Source of the DNA: Streptomyces endocoffeicus
GTDB lineage: Bacteria > Actinomycetota > Actinomycetes > Streptomycetales > Streptomycetaceae
Reading direction: 5' to 3'
Length of the DNA: 64,000 bases
NCBI RefSeq assembly: GCF_016741935.1
Contig: NZ_JAERRG010000005.1
Span: 62,001-126,000 of the forward strand
This document shows positions 29,807 through 40,525 of the stretch, piece after piece; position 1 is the first letter of the stretch; each line of letters opens with the position of its first letter. A program made the translations under genes and the position numbers. The notes under the pieces are model-generated. The model was not told the origin of the DNA, ran no database searches, and saw only the letters and a program-made list of their open reading frames with translations.

Positions 29807-31458
29807 CCGAGCGGAACGAGGCCAACGAGCCGAGGAACGAGACGGCGGGGCCGAGCGGGACGGCGGAGGGCGCGGAGGTCCCGGAGGTCGAGGTCTCCGA
29901 GGCGGAGGCCGCGGCCGTAGAGGCAGGGCCGCCCGTGGGCTGGCTGCCGCGTTCCGCCGCCGAGCTGTTCGGCGAGGGCGCCACGGCGGAGGAGTCGTAC
30001 GGCCTGCTCACGGTCGACGTCCCCGCCGACTCCTGGATCGCGGCGCTGGAGACGGCCCGCGACACCCTCGGCTGCACCTACTTCGACTGGCTGAGCGCGG
30101 TCGACGAGCCGGGCACCGGCTTCCGGGTGGCCGCGCGCGTCGTCGCCCTGGGAACCCCCGGGGCCACGCTTGGGGCTGGACCCGGGCCCGGGGCCGGGCC
30201 CGCGGTGCGCGGTCTGCTGCTGCGCACCACCGTGCCGCACGAGGCGGCCGCGCTGCCGACCGCGACCGGCGTCTACGCCGGGGCGGCCTGGCATGAGCGC
30301 GAGACCCACGAGATGTTCGGCATCGGCTTCCCCGGCCACCCCGGTCTCGCGCCGCTGCTGCTCCCCGACGGCTTCGAGGGGCATCCGCTGCGCAAGGACT
30401 TCGTACTGGCGGCCCGGGTCGTCAAGGCGTGGCCGGGCGCGAAGGAGCCGGGGGAGTCCGAACACGGCGGCCCCAAGCGGCGCCAGATGCTGCCGCCGGG
30501 TGTCCCCGACCCCAACGAGTGGGGCCCGCTCAAGGGCCAGCTGCCCCCCGCCCCGGCCCGCCCGGCGCGGGGCGCCCGCGCGGCGGGCGCCGCTGCGGGC
30601 GAGCGCCCCGCACGCCGCACCCGCAGCGCGACGGCGGGCTCGGCGAGCCAGCGTCCGGCGGGCGCGGAGGCGTCGGCGGAGGCTGCGGAGGGTCAGACCC
30701 CGGCAGCCGAGCGCCCGGCCCGGCGCGCGCGCAGTGCGGGCGAGGGTTCCGCGAGCCAGCGCCCGGCGGGTGCGGCGGAGACGGCGGATGCGGTGGGGGA
30801 GACCCCCGCCTCTGCGGCCGAACGCCCGGCACGGCGCTCCCGCAGTGCGGGCGAGGGCTCGGCGAGTCAGCGTTCGGCGGGTGCGGCGGAGACGGCGGAT
30901 GCGGTGGGGGAGACGCCCGCCTCTGCGGCCGAGCGCCCGGCACGGCGCTCCCGCAGCGCGAGCGAAGGTTCCGCGAGCCAGCGCCCGGCGGAGACTGTGG
31001 GCGAGACTCCCGCCCCGGCCGCCGAACGCCCGGCTCGGCGCTCCCGCAGCGTGGGCGAGGGCTCGGCGAGTCAGCGTTCGGCGGGTGCGGAGGCCGCGGC
31101 CGAAGCCTCGGCCACGGACACGGCCGCCGGTGGGCAGGCCGCGGCCTCCGCCGAGCCGACAGAGCCCGAAGCCCCGGCCCGCCCGCGGCGCCCCGCGCCG
31201 CAGCGCCGCTCGTCCGACGCCCCCTGGCGCCACGCGCGCCCCGCGCGGGACGAGGACGCCGAGTCCCCGCGTGAGCCGCAGGCACCGGAACGGGAATCGG
31301 AACCGGAACTGGAACCGGAAGCGGAGACCGAGGCGGCCGGAGACGGACCCGGCGCGAAACCCGAGCCTGCACCCGACGCCCCCGGCACCCCGGCCAACCC
31401 GGACGCCGCCCCCGACAACGGCAACCACACCGACGACCAGCCAGGAGGCGCCGCGTGA
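29803..31458 (+). CDS. nuoC: NADH-quinone oxidoreductase subunit C with long repeat tail
   Basis: 551 residues; NuoC is usually about 180-250. The 30-kDa domain occupies about residues 40-215. Its signature is ERETHEMFGIGFPGHPGLAP, then LLPDGFEGHPLRKDFVLAAR. From about residue 245 the chain becomes an Ala/Pro/Arg/Glu-rich, probably disordered tail. It contains five tandem units of 31-37 residues (starting near 266, 302, 339, 376 and 407; core ERPARRSRSAGEGSASQRP), then a Pro/Glu-rich end. The frame is open throughout and couples directly to nuoH by GTGA. There is no 49-kDa (NuoD) domain, so this is not a NuoCD fusion. Start ATG 29803 overlaps nuoB. Confidence 0.9.
   Translation: MTERNEANEPRNETAGPSGTAEGAEVPEVEVSEAEAAAVEAGPPVGWLPRSAAELFGEGATAEESYGLLTVDVPADSWIAALETARDTLGCTYFDWLSAVDEPGTGFRVAARVVALGTPGATLGAGPGPGAGPAVRGLLLRTTVPHEAAALPTATGVYAGAAWHERETHEMFGIGFPGHPGLAPLLLPDGFEGHPLRKDFVLAARVVKAWPGAKEPGESEHGGPKRRQMLPPGVPDPNEWGPLKGQLPPAPARPARGARAAGAAAGERPARRTRSATAGSASQRPAGAEASAEAAEGQTPAAERPARRARSAGEGSASQRPAGAAETADAVGETPASAAERPARRSRSAGEGSASQRSAGAAETADAVGETPASAAERPARRSRSASEGSASQRPAETVGETPAPAAERPARRSRSVGEGSASQRSAGAEAAAEASATDTAAGGQAAASAEPTEPEAPARPRRPAPQRRSSDAPWRHARPARDEDAESPREPQAPERESEPELEPEAETEAAGDGPGAKPEPAPDAPGTPANPDAAPDNGNHTDDQPGGAA
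30598..31113 (+). repeat. Five-unit in-frame tandem repeat in nuoC
   Basis: Units begin near 30598, 30706, 30817, 30928 and 31021. The two central units are 111 bases each, the outer ones are diverged or shortened, and all lengths are multiples of three. The coded core is AERPARRSRSAGEGSASQR with variable Ala/Thr/Glu-rich spacers. Confidence 0.9.
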
Positions 31459-32420
31459 ACGACGTCCTCGACGTCGCGCTGCGACTGCTCGCCCTCCTGC
31501 TCGCCTTCCTCGTGCTGCCCCTGGTCGTGGGGCAGACCGAGCACAAGGTCATGGCCCATATGCAGGGCCGCCTCGGGCCGATGTACGCGGGCGGCTTCCA
31601 CGGATGGGCCCAGCTGGTCGCGGACGGCGTGAAGTTCGCGCAGAAGGAAGACGTCGTACCGGCCGGGGCCGACCGGCGGATCTTCCAGCTCGCGCCCGCC
31701 GTCGCCCTGTTGCCGTACCTCCTCGTCCTCGTCGCGATCCCGATCGGCCCCGCCGAGGGCGCGGTCGGCCAGGTCGTGGACGCGGGCATCTTCTTCGTGC
31801 TCGCCGTGATGGGCGTCGGGGTGCTGGGTTCGCTGATGGCGGGCTGGGCCTCGGCGAACAAGTTCTCCCTCCTCGGCGGCCTGCGCACGGCCGCCCAGCT
31901 CATGGCGTACGAGCTGCCGATGCTGCTCACCGCCGCCTCCGTGGCGATGGCGGCGGGCACGGTCTCGCTGCCCGGCATCCTCGACGCGTTCGAGTGGTGG
32001 TGGGTGCCGTGGCAGATCGTCGGCGGGGTGGTGTTCTTCACCGCCGGTCTCGCCGAGCTCCAGCGCCCGCCGTTCGACGCGCCGATCGCCGACTCCGAGA
32101 TCATCTTCGGTGCGTACACCGAGTACACGGGCCTCCGGTTCGCGCTCTTCCTGCTCGCCGAGTACGCGGGCATCGTCGTCCTGTGCGGGCTGACCACCGT
32201 CCTCTTCCTCGGTGGCTGGCACGGTCCGTCCGCCGACGGCCTCGGCTGGCTGTGGACCCTGCTGAAGACGGCCGTCCTCGCCTTCGTCGTGATCTGGCTG
32301 CGGGTCAGCTATCCGCGGCTGCGCGAGGACCAGCTCCAGCGGTTCGCCTGGACCTGCCTCATTCCGCTCTCACTGGCCCAGATCGCCCTCACCGGCGTCG
32401 TCAAGGTGGTGATCTCCTGA
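31455..32420 (+). CDS. nuoH: NADH-quinone oxidoreductase subunit H
   Basis: 321 residues, eight or so membrane helices. Family signatures: KVMAHMQGRLGPMYAGGFHGWAQ at the N-terminus, the matrix-loop sequence GWASANKFSLLGGLRTAAQLMAYELPM, and PPFDAPIADSEIIFGAYTEYTGLRFALFLLAEYA. NuoH links the quinone chamber to the proton channels. GTG start overlapping nuoC; stop overlapping nuoI as TGATG. Confidence 0.96.
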   Translation: MNDVLDVALRLLALLLAFLVLPLVVGQTEHKVMAHMQGRLGPMYAGGFHGWAQLVADGVKFAQKEDVVPAGADRRIFQLAPAVALLPYLLVLVAIPIGPAEGAVGQVVDAGIFFVLAVMGVGVLGSLMAGWASANKFSLLGGLRTAAQLMAYELPMLLTAASVAMAAGTVSLPGILDAFEWWWVPWQIVGGVVFFTAGLAELQRPPFDAPIADSEIIFGAYTEYTGLRFALFLLAEYAGIVVLCGLTTVLFLGGWHGPSADGLGWLWTLLKTAVLAFVVIWLRVSYPRLREDQLQRFAWTCLIPLSLAQIALTGVVKVVIS

Positions 32421-33070
32421 TGGGCATCCCCGGATCCGGTCTGGCCAAGGGCCTGGCCGTCACCCTCCGCACGATGACCCGGAAGTCGCACACCGCGCAG
32501 TATCCGGACGCGCAGCCCGAGCTGCCGCCCCGCACCCGCGGGGTGATCGGGCTGTTCGAGGAGAACTGCACGGTCTGCATGCTGTGCGCCCGCGAATGCC
32601 CGGACTGGTGCATCTATATCGACTCGCACAAGGAGACCGTGCCCCCGGCCGCCCCGGGCGGGCGCGAGCGCAGCCGCAATGTGCTGGACCGGTTCGCGAT
32701 CGACTTCGCGCTGTGCATGTACTGCGGTATCTGCATCGAGGTGTGTCCTTTCGACGCGCTGTTCTGGTCGCCGGAGTTCGAGTACGCGGAGGAGGACATC
32801 CGCGATCTCACCCATGAGCGGGACAAGCTCCGCGAGTGGATGTGGACGGTGCCCGCGCCGCCCGCGCTCGACCCGCGCGCCGAGGAGCCCAAGGAGTTCG
32901 CCGCCGCCCGTAAGGCCGCCGACAAGCTCGCCGCCGCCGAGGCCGCGCAGGCCGCCGAGGCCGCGCAGGCCGAGGCCGAGCGCGGATCCGCCGGGACCGA
33001 CGGCAACGAGAACGGGACCGAGAACGGGACTGAGAACGGCAGCGAGAACGGGAACGGAGCCGCCTCGTGA
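32420..33070 (+). CDS. nuoI: NADH-quinone oxidoreductase subunit I (2x[4Fe-4S])
   Basis: 216 residues. The ATG at 32420 shares its A with the nuoH stop. The two cluster motifs are CTVCMLCARECPDWC (about residues 50-64) and CMYCGICIEVCPFDAL (about 97-112); both are complete and bind N6a and N6b. The C-terminal 70 residues are Ala/Glu-rich and end in an Asn/Glu/Gly repeat (NENGTENGTENGSENGNG) absent from typical NuoI. NuoI passes electrons to NuoB; the usual donors NuoG, F and E are not encoded nearby. Confidence 0.96.
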   Translation: MGIPGSGLAKGLAVTLRTMTRKSHTAQYPDAQPELPPRTRGVIGLFEENCTVCMLCARECPDWCIYIDSHKETVPPAAPGGRERSRNVLDRFAIDFALCMYCGICIEVCPFDALFWSPEFEYAEEDIRDLTHERDKLREWMWTVPAPPALDPRAEEPKEFAAARKAADKLAAAEAAQAAEAAQAEAERGSAGTDGNENGTENGTENGSENGNGAAS

Positions 33071-33753
33071 GCCCCGCGGTCCACTTGGCCGCCACCGGCC
33101 ACGGGTTCCTGTCGCCGACCGGCGTCGAGATCGCCTTCCTGCTGGTGGGCATCGCGACCCTCGGCGCGGCCGTCGTCACCGTCACCACCAAACAGCTGGT
33201 GCACGCCGCCCTGTGGCTGGTGGTGGCGCTCGGCGGTCTCGCCGTGGAGTACCTCCTGCTCACGGCGGAGTTCATCGCCTGGGTGCAGGTGCTGATCTAC
33301 GTCGGTTCCGTCGTCGTCCTCCTCCTCTTCGGTCTGATGCTCACCAAGGCGCCCATCGGCCGCTCCCCGGACGCCGATTCGGGCAACCGCCCCGCCGCGC
33401 TCGCCGTGGCCGTGGCCGCCGCGGGCGTCCTGGTGTGGGTGGTCGTGGACGCCTTCCGGACCACCTGGATCGAGCTCGACAAGGGCGTGCAGGGTTCCAC
33501 CGCCGTCTCCGGTGAGAGCCTCTTCCGTCACTGGGTGCTGCCGTTCGAGGCGCTGTCCGTGCTGCTCCTCGCCGCGCTCGTCGGCGCGATCGTCCTCTCC
33601 CGCAAGACCGGCGCCGACAGCGGCCCGGGCGCCGACCACCGCAGCGGCCCGGGCACCGGCCACCGCAGCGGCCCTGGCGCCGGACACCGCAGCGGCCCCG
33701 GAACCGGCCACGACAGTGGCCCCCGCGCCGGCCACGGCAAGGAGAAGCGCTGA
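33067..33753 (+). CDS. nuoJ: NADH-quinone oxidoreductase subunit J with His/Gly-rich tail
   Basis: 228 residues from a GTG overlapping the nuoI stop. Five membrane helices occupy about residues 15-180 (TTKQLVHAALWLVVALGGLAVEYLLLTAEF is characteristic). After residue 184 come five copies of an eight-residue unit, SGPGTGHR-like, then KEKR. This adds a flexible His-rich cytoplasmic or external tail not part of the family. It ends with a TGATG overlap to nuoK. Confidence 0.93.
   Translation: MSPAVHLAATGHGFLSPTGVEIAFLLVGIATLGAAVVTVTTKQLVHAALWLVVALGGLAVEYLLLTAEFIAWVQVLIYVGSVVVLLLFGLMLTKAPIGRSPDADSGNRPAALAVAVAAAGVLVWVVVDAFRTTWIELDKGVQGSTAVSGESLFRHWVLPFEALSVLLLAALVGAIVLSRKTGADSGPGADHRSGPGTGHRSGPGAGHRSGPGTGHDSGPRAGHGKEKR
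33619..33738 (+). repeat. 24-base in-frame repeat in nuoJ
   Basis: Five consecutive 24-base units code SGPGADHR, SGPGTGHR, SGPGAGHR, SGPGTGHD and SGPRAGHG. Spacing is exact and divergence is slight. Confidence 0.85.
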
Positions 33754-34150
33754 TGCACCTCGCCTACCCCGCCGTGCTCGCCGTCCTCCTCTTCTGCACC
33801 GGTCTGTACGGCGTCCTCGCCCGCCGCAACGCGATCCTGATGCTGATGTCGGTCGAGCTGATGCTCAACGCCGTCAACCTCAACCTCGTCGCCTTCGACG
33901 TCTGGCTTCGCGACACCCTGCACGCGGGCCAGGCGCTGACCCTCTTCACCATCGCCATCGCCGCCGCCGAGATCGGCATCGGCCTCGCCATCGTCCTGCT
34001 CGTGTATCGCAACCGCGGCACCTCCGACGTCGACCGGCTGCGGGACCTGGCCGACCCCCCGTCGGCCGGCCAGGACCCGATGGACGACAGCATGGCAGCC
34101 CCCACTGACAACGCCGCCGACCAGGCACGACGCGCCCGGAGGCAGACCGC

Positions 34151-34154
<4 letters not shown>
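33753..34154 (+). CDS. nuoK: NADH-quinone oxidoreductase subunit K
   Basis: 133 residues with three membrane helices. RRNAILMLMSVELMLNAVNLNLVAF contains the conserved membrane Glu of the proton path (ELMLNA), and AAAEIGIGLAIVLLVYRNRGT supplies the second. A C-terminal soluble extension of about 30 residues ends in ARRARRQTA. TGATG overlap with nuoJ, GTGA overlap with nuoL. Confidence 0.95.
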
Positions 34155-36169
<2,015 letters not shown>

Positions 36170-36172
36170 CCC

Positions 36173-37762
36173 GTGAACCACACCGTCCAGCAACTCCTCC
36201 TCGCCGCCGTGGTCGTGCTCCCCCTGCTCGGCTCCGTCGCCGCCCTGCTCCCGGCCCCGCCCGGGCTGCGCGGCCGTGGGCCCGACCAGGCCGTCATGCG
36301 CCACGGCGTGACCGTCACCGGTGTGGTGCTCGCCGCCGCCATCGCCCTGGCCGCCGGATTCGACCACGACCACCCGGCCAGGATGCAGGCCCAGACCGAC
36401 ATCGGCTGGATCCCGGCCCTGGACATCCGCATCCACCTCGGCGTGGACGGCGTCTCGCTGCCGCTGCTCGTGCTGACCGCGCTGCTGACCTTCCTCAGCG
36501 CGCTCTACGCCTACTTCAACCGGCCCTCCGGGCCGTCCCCCAAGGCCTTCGTCGCGCTGCTGCTCCTCCTGGAGTCCGGCACCCTGGCCAGCTTCGCGGT
36601 GCTGGACCTGATGCTGTTCTTCCTGGCGTTCGAGATGGTCCTCATCCCGATGTACTTCCTCATCAACCGGTGGGGAGGCGCCGAACGAGAGCGCGCCGCC
36701 TGGCGGTTCATCCTCTACACGCTGCTCGGCTCCGTCGTCATGCTGCTCGGCCTCCTCCTCGTCGGGCTCAAGGGCGGCACCTTCGACATGGTGGCACTCG
36801 CCACTGACAACGGCGCGAAGCTCAGCCACACCACCCAGCTCATCGCGGCCCTCGCCATCATCGTCGGACTCGCCGTCAAGGCCCCGATGTGGCCGCTGCA
36901 CAGCTGGCTGCCCGACGCCCACACCGCCGCCCCCACCGTGGGCTCGGTGCTGCTGGCGGGCGTGCTGCTCAAGATGGGCACGTACGGCCTCGTCCGGATC
37001 GTGCTGCCGATGACCCCCGACGCGGCCCACACCTACGCGCCCTACCTCGCCGCGTTCGCCGTGGTCGGCATCATCTACGGATCCCTCGCCTGCCTGGCTC
37101 TGGCCCGCACCGGCGCCAAGGGCGATCTCAAGCGCCTGATCGCCTACTCCTCCGTCGGCCATATGGGCTTCGTGCTGCTGGGCATCGCGACCCTCACCCC
37201 CACCGGGGTGAACGGCGCGCTCTTCGCCAACATCGCCCACGGCCTGATCACCGGACTGCTCTTCTTCCTCGTCGGCGCACTCAAGGACCGCTCCGGCACC
37301 ACCGACCTCGACCAGCTCGCGGGCACCAGCGGCGCCGCCCTGTACGGCAGGGCGCCGCGCCTGGGCGGACTGCTCGCCTTCGGCGCCGTGGCCTCCCTGG
37401 GGCTGCCCGGACTCGCCGGGTTCTGGGGCGAGATGCTCGCCATGTTCGGCGCCTTCGACCCCGCCGACGGGCTCAGCCGCCCGGCGTATCTCACCTATAT
37501 GGCGTTCGCCGCCTTCGGCACCCTGCTCACCGCCGCCTACATGCTCATCGTCGTACGGCGCGTCTGCATGGGCGACCATCCGATCGAGCCCGGCACCGGG
37601 ACCGAGGCCCAGCGGCCCGCCCTGGCCGACGTCCACGGCCATGAATTCGCCGCCTGGAGCCCCCTGGTGGCCCTCACCGTCCTCGCCGGACTGTGGCCCG
37701 CGGCCCTCCTCGGCCTCACCGACCCGGCCGTGCAGCAGCTCCTCGCGGGAGGCACCCGATGA
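36173..37762 (+). CDS. nuoM: NADH-quinone oxidoreductase subunit M
   Basis: 529 residues, GTG start, about 14 helices. Signatures: LMLFFLAFEMVLIPMYFLINRWGG with the pump Glu, KAPMWPLHSWLPDAHTAAPTVGSVLLAGVLLKMGTYGLVR, and KRLIAYSSVGHMGFVLLGI. Antiporter-like proton pump subunit of the membrane arm. It overlaps nuoN by ATGA. Confidence 0.96.
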   Translation: MNHTVQQLLLAAVVVLPLLGSVAALLPAPPGLRGRGPDQAVMRHGVTVTGVVLAAAIALAAGFDHDHPARMQAQTDIGWIPALDIRIHLGVDGVSLPLLVLTALLTFLSALYAYFNRPSGPSPKAFVALLLLLESGTLASFAVLDLMLFFLAFEMVLIPMYFLINRWGGAERERAAWRFILYTLLGSVVMLLGLLLVGLKGGTFDMVALATDNGAKLSHTTQLIAALAIIVGLAVKAPMWPLHSWLPDAHTAAPTVGSVLLAGVLLKMGTYGLVRIVLPMTPDAAHTYAPYLAAFAVVGIIYGSLACLALARTGAKGDLKRLIAYSSVGHMGFVLLGIATLTPTGVNGALFANIAHGLITGLLFFLVGALKDRSGTTDLDQLAGTSGAALYGRAPRLGGLLAFGAVASLGLPGLAGFWGEMLAMFGAFDPADGLSRPAYLTYMAFAAFGTLLTAAYMLIVVRRVCMGDHPIEPGTGTEAQRPALADVHGHEFAAWSPLVALTVLAGLWPAALLGLTDPAVQQLLAGGTR

Positions 37763-39318
37763 CTCCGAACGCCTCGAGCCTCGCCACGAGCCTCGTCCAG
37801 TCCGTCGACTGGCTCGCCGTCGCACCGCCCACCATCGCGGCCCTGGCCGGCCTCGCCGTCCTCGTCGCGGACCTCTTCCTGCCCGAGCGCAGGAAGCACC
37901 TGCTGGGCTGGGGAGCGATAGCGGGACTGGCCCTGGCCGCGCTCGCCCTGCTGCCGCTGCTGGACGGCGACCGCTCCACCTTCTGCCTGACCAGCGGCGC
38001 CCACGCGTGCAGCTATACGGCCGACACGTTCGCGCTCGTCATCCAGTTCCTGGTGCTCGGCGGGGCGCTGCTCACCGCGCTGTTGTCCTTCAGCTCTCTC
38101 GACGACCTCAAACTCCCCGCGGGCGAGTTCTGGTTCCTGCTGCTGTCCTCCGCCGCCGGGGCCGCCCTGCTGCCCGCCTCCCGCGATCTGGCCACCCTGG
38201 TCATCGCCCTCGAAGTGGCCTCGCTCCCGGCCTTCGCCCTCGTGGGCCTGCGCCGCGGCGACCGCCTCTCCTCCGAGGCCGCGCTGAAGTTCTTCCTCTC
38301 CTCGGTCACCGCGACCGCCGTGATGCTGCTCGGCGTCAGCTTCGTCTACGCCGCGACCGGCAGCCTCCACCTGTCCCGGATCGCCGACGCCCTGACCCAT
38401 GTCGACCCGCGGCTGGACACGCTCGCCCAGGCGGGCGCCGTGCTCACCCTGGTCGGCTTCGCCTTCAAGACCGCCGCCGTGCCCTTCCACTTCTGGGTGC
38501 CCGACACCTACGTCGGCGCGCCGGTGCCCGTCGCGGCGTATCTGTCCGTCGTCGGTAAGGCGGTCGGGTTCTCCGGCCTCATCCTGGTGACCGTCCTCGC
38601 CTTCCCCTCGTACGCCGATGTGTGGGGCCCGGCCGTCGCGGTCCTGGCCGCCCTCACCATGACCGCGGGGAACGCCGCGGCGCTGCGCCAGCGCCCGGAG
38701 CGCTCCTTCAGCGCCGTACGGCTGCTCGCCTGGTCCTCCGTCGCGCAGGCGGGCTATCTGCTGGTCCCGATCGCCGCGGCCGGTTACGCCGACTCCGGCC
38801 AGGACGCGTCCCGCGCCATCGGCTCCACGGTCGCGTACGCCCTGATGTATGCGGTCGTGAACCTCGGTGCCTTCGCCGTGGCCGCCCTGGTGGCCCGTAC
38901 GAGCCCGGCCAACCGGCTCACCGACTACCGAGGCCTGTACGCGGCCCGCCCGGCCGCCGCCCTGGCCCTCGGCTTCTTCCTGCTGTGCCTGGCCGGGCTG
39001 CCCCCGGGCGTCATCGGCCTCTTCGCCAAGGTGACCGTCTTCTCGGCGGCCGTGGACGCGGGGCTGGGCTGGCTCGCGGTGGTGATGGCGCTGAACGTGG
39101 TGGTGGCGCTGTACTACTACCTCCAGTGGACGACGGTGCTCTTCCGCGCCCCGGAGCCCGCCGCGGAGCCGGAGCCCGTGCCCGCCGCCGGGCCGGCCAT
39201 CACCCGCCCCCGCGCCGTCCCCCTTACGGCCGCCATCGCCCTCACCGCGGCCGCCGGCATCGCCCTCTCCGGCGCCCCGCAACTCGTCCTCCGGTTCGCC
39301 TCGAGCACCCTGCTGTAG
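37759..39318 (+). CDS. nuoN: NADH-quinone oxidoreductase subunit N
   Basis: 519 residues from the ATG at 37759, which overlaps nuoM. About 14 helices; signatures ALKFFLSSVTATAVMLLGVSFVYA, GFAFKTAAVPFHFWVPDTYVGAPVPVAAYLSVVGK and RLLAWSSVAQAGYLL. Last gene of the operon. Its final 47 bases, including the stop codon, are repeated exactly 138 bases downstream. Confidence 0.96.
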   Translation: MTPNASSLATSLVQSVDWLAVAPPTIAALAGLAVLVADLFLPERRKHLLGWGAIAGLALAALALLPLLDGDRSTFCLTSGAHACSYTADTFALVIQFLVLGGALLTALLSFSSLDDLKLPAGEFWFLLLSSAAGAALLPASRDLATLVIALEVASLPAFALVGLRRGDRLSSEAALKFFLSSVTATAVMLLGVSFVYAATGSLHLSRIADALTHVDPRLDTLAQAGAVLTLVGFAFKTAAVPFHFWVPDTYVGAPVPVAAYLSVVGKAVGFSGLILVTVLAFPSYADVWGPAVAVLAALTMTAGNAAALRQRPERSFSAVRLLAWSSVAQAGYLLVPIAAAGYADSGQDASRAIGSTVAYALMYAVVNLGAFAVAALVARTSPANRLTDYRGLYAARPAAALALGFFLLCLAGLPPGVIGLFAKVTVFSAAVDAGLGWLAVVMALNVVVALYYYLQWTTVLFRAPEPAAEPEPVPAAGPAITRPRAVPLTAAIALTAAAGIALSGAPQLVLRFASSTLL

Positions 39319-39503
39319 CCGCGTACGGCGTAACCGTCCTCGCGGGCGCCGCCCCACTCGCGGGCGCCGCCCCACTCGCGGGCGCCGCGCGCCCGGTCCG
39401 CCGCGCGCCGCGCGCGCCTTACGGTCGCCCCAGACCTCGCCGCGTTCGTCGGCATCGCGCCCCGCAACTCGTCCTCCGGTTCGCCTCGAGCACCCTGCTG
39501 TAG
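39272..39503 (+). repeat. 47-base direct repeat of the nuoN 3' end
   Basis: Bases 39272-39318 (coding the last residues PQLVLRFASSTLL and the stop) recur without mismatch at 39457-39503. The 138-base spacer contains three near-identical 18-base units (CTCGCGGGCGCCGCCCCA). The second copy has no gene in front of it in the right frame. Confidence 0.9.
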
Positions 39504-39658
39504 GCACCCCCGCGGGCCCCGCGGGCCCCGCGGGTCCGCGCCCATGTGCACAAGGGAACTGGTGCCCTTCGCCTGGCGTTGACTTTTTCAGGAGGGTCCA
39601 CTGGAAGGTGGAGACACCAGGCAAAGGGTTCCCCTGCGGCACATCGGGAGGGCACACC
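39319..39658 (+). other. Intergenic stretch between nuoN and htpX
   Basis: Besides the repeat copy at 39457-39503 there is a GCGGGCCCC-type run at 39510-39535 with hairpin potential, which may end the nuo transcript. An AGGAGGG at 39591-39598 is too far from the chosen htpX start to serve it. No gene seen. Confidence 0.5.
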
Positions 39659-40525
39659 GTGCACCGCCGGCACAACGGGCTGAAGACCGCCGTACTCCTC
39701 GGTGGTCTGTCCGCGCTCATCATCGTCATCGGCAGCCTCTTCGGCCGTACCGGACTGATCATCGCGGTGATCGTCGCGCTCGGGACCAACGCGTACGCCT
39801 ACTGGAACAGTGACAAGCTGGCCCTGCGCGCGATGCGCGCCCGCCCCGTCAGCGAGTTCGAGGCACCGGGGCTGTACCGGATGGTGCGCGAGCTCTCCAC
39901 GGCCGCGCGCCAGCCGATGCCCCGGCTCTACATCTCCCCGACCGAGGCCCCCAACGCCTTCGCCACCGGCCGCAACCCCCGTAACGCGGCGGTCTGCTGC
40001 ACCGACGGCATCCTGCGGCTGCTGGACGAGCGCGAGCTGCGCGGGGTCATCGGCCATGAGCTCAGCCATGTCTACAACCGCGACATCCTGATCTCCTCGA
40101 TCGCGGGCGCGCTCGCCAGCGTCGTCATGTTCCTGGTGAACTTCGCCTGGCTGATCCCCATGGGCCGGTCCGACGACGACGATGGCCCCGGCTTCCTCGG
40201 CATGCTGCTGATCATGATCCTGGGCCCGCTCGCGGCGGCCATCATCCAGCTCGCCGTGAGCCGCTCCCGCGAGTACGAGGCGGACGCCTCCGGCGCCCAG
40301 CTCACCGGTGACCCCCTGGCCCTCGCCAGCGCCCTGCGCAAGCTGGAAGCGGGCACCAAGCAGCTTCCGCTGCCGCCCGAGCCCCGTCTGGAGACCGCCG
40401 GCCACCTGATGATCGCCAACCCTTTCCGCGCCGGTGAGGGCATGGCCAAGCTCTTCTCCACCCACCCACCCATGCGGGAGCGCATCGCCCGCCTCGAGCA
40501 GATGGCAGGAGGCCGCCGACCGTGA
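39659..40525 (+). CDS. htpX: HtpX-type membrane zinc protease
   Basis: 288 residues. I chose the GTG at 39659 because GGGAGGG lies six bases upstream; an in-frame GTG at 39608 is less suitable. Two N-terminal helices (LKTAVLLGGLSALIIVIGSLFGR...) precede the catalytic HELSH motif (GVIGHELSHVYNRD). Two more helices and the third zinc ligand in SREYEADASGAQL follow. HtpX degrades misfolded membrane proteins. The gene after the nuo operon may help in membrane-complex quality control, but that is only positional. It overlaps the YccF-family gene by GTGA. Confidence 0.94.
   Translation: MHRRHNGLKTAVLLGGLSALIIVIGSLFGRTGLIIAVIVALGTNAYAYWNSDKLALRAMRARPVSEFEAPGLYRMVRELSTAARQPMPRLYISPTEAPNAFATGRNPRNAAVCCTDGILRLLDERELRGVIGHELSHVYNRDILISSIAGALASVVMFLVNFAWLIPMGRSDDDDGPGFLGMLLIMILGPLAAAIIQLAVSRSREYEADASGAQLTGDPLALASALRKLEAGTKQLPLPPEPRLETAGHLMIANPFRAGEGMAKLFSTHPPMRERIARLEQMAGGRRP

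Noticed and set aside
30598..31113. Regularly spaced repeats that might suggest a CRISPR-like array
   Set aside because: Units are head-to-tail without unique spacers, lengths are multiples of three and they stay in the nuoC frame, so they are a coding minisatellite.
38622..39503. Alternative-frame ORF ending in the same residues as NuoN
   Set aside because: Only its last residues come from the repeated nuoN 3' end; the rest is an Arg/Pro-rich out-of-frame shadow of nuoN.
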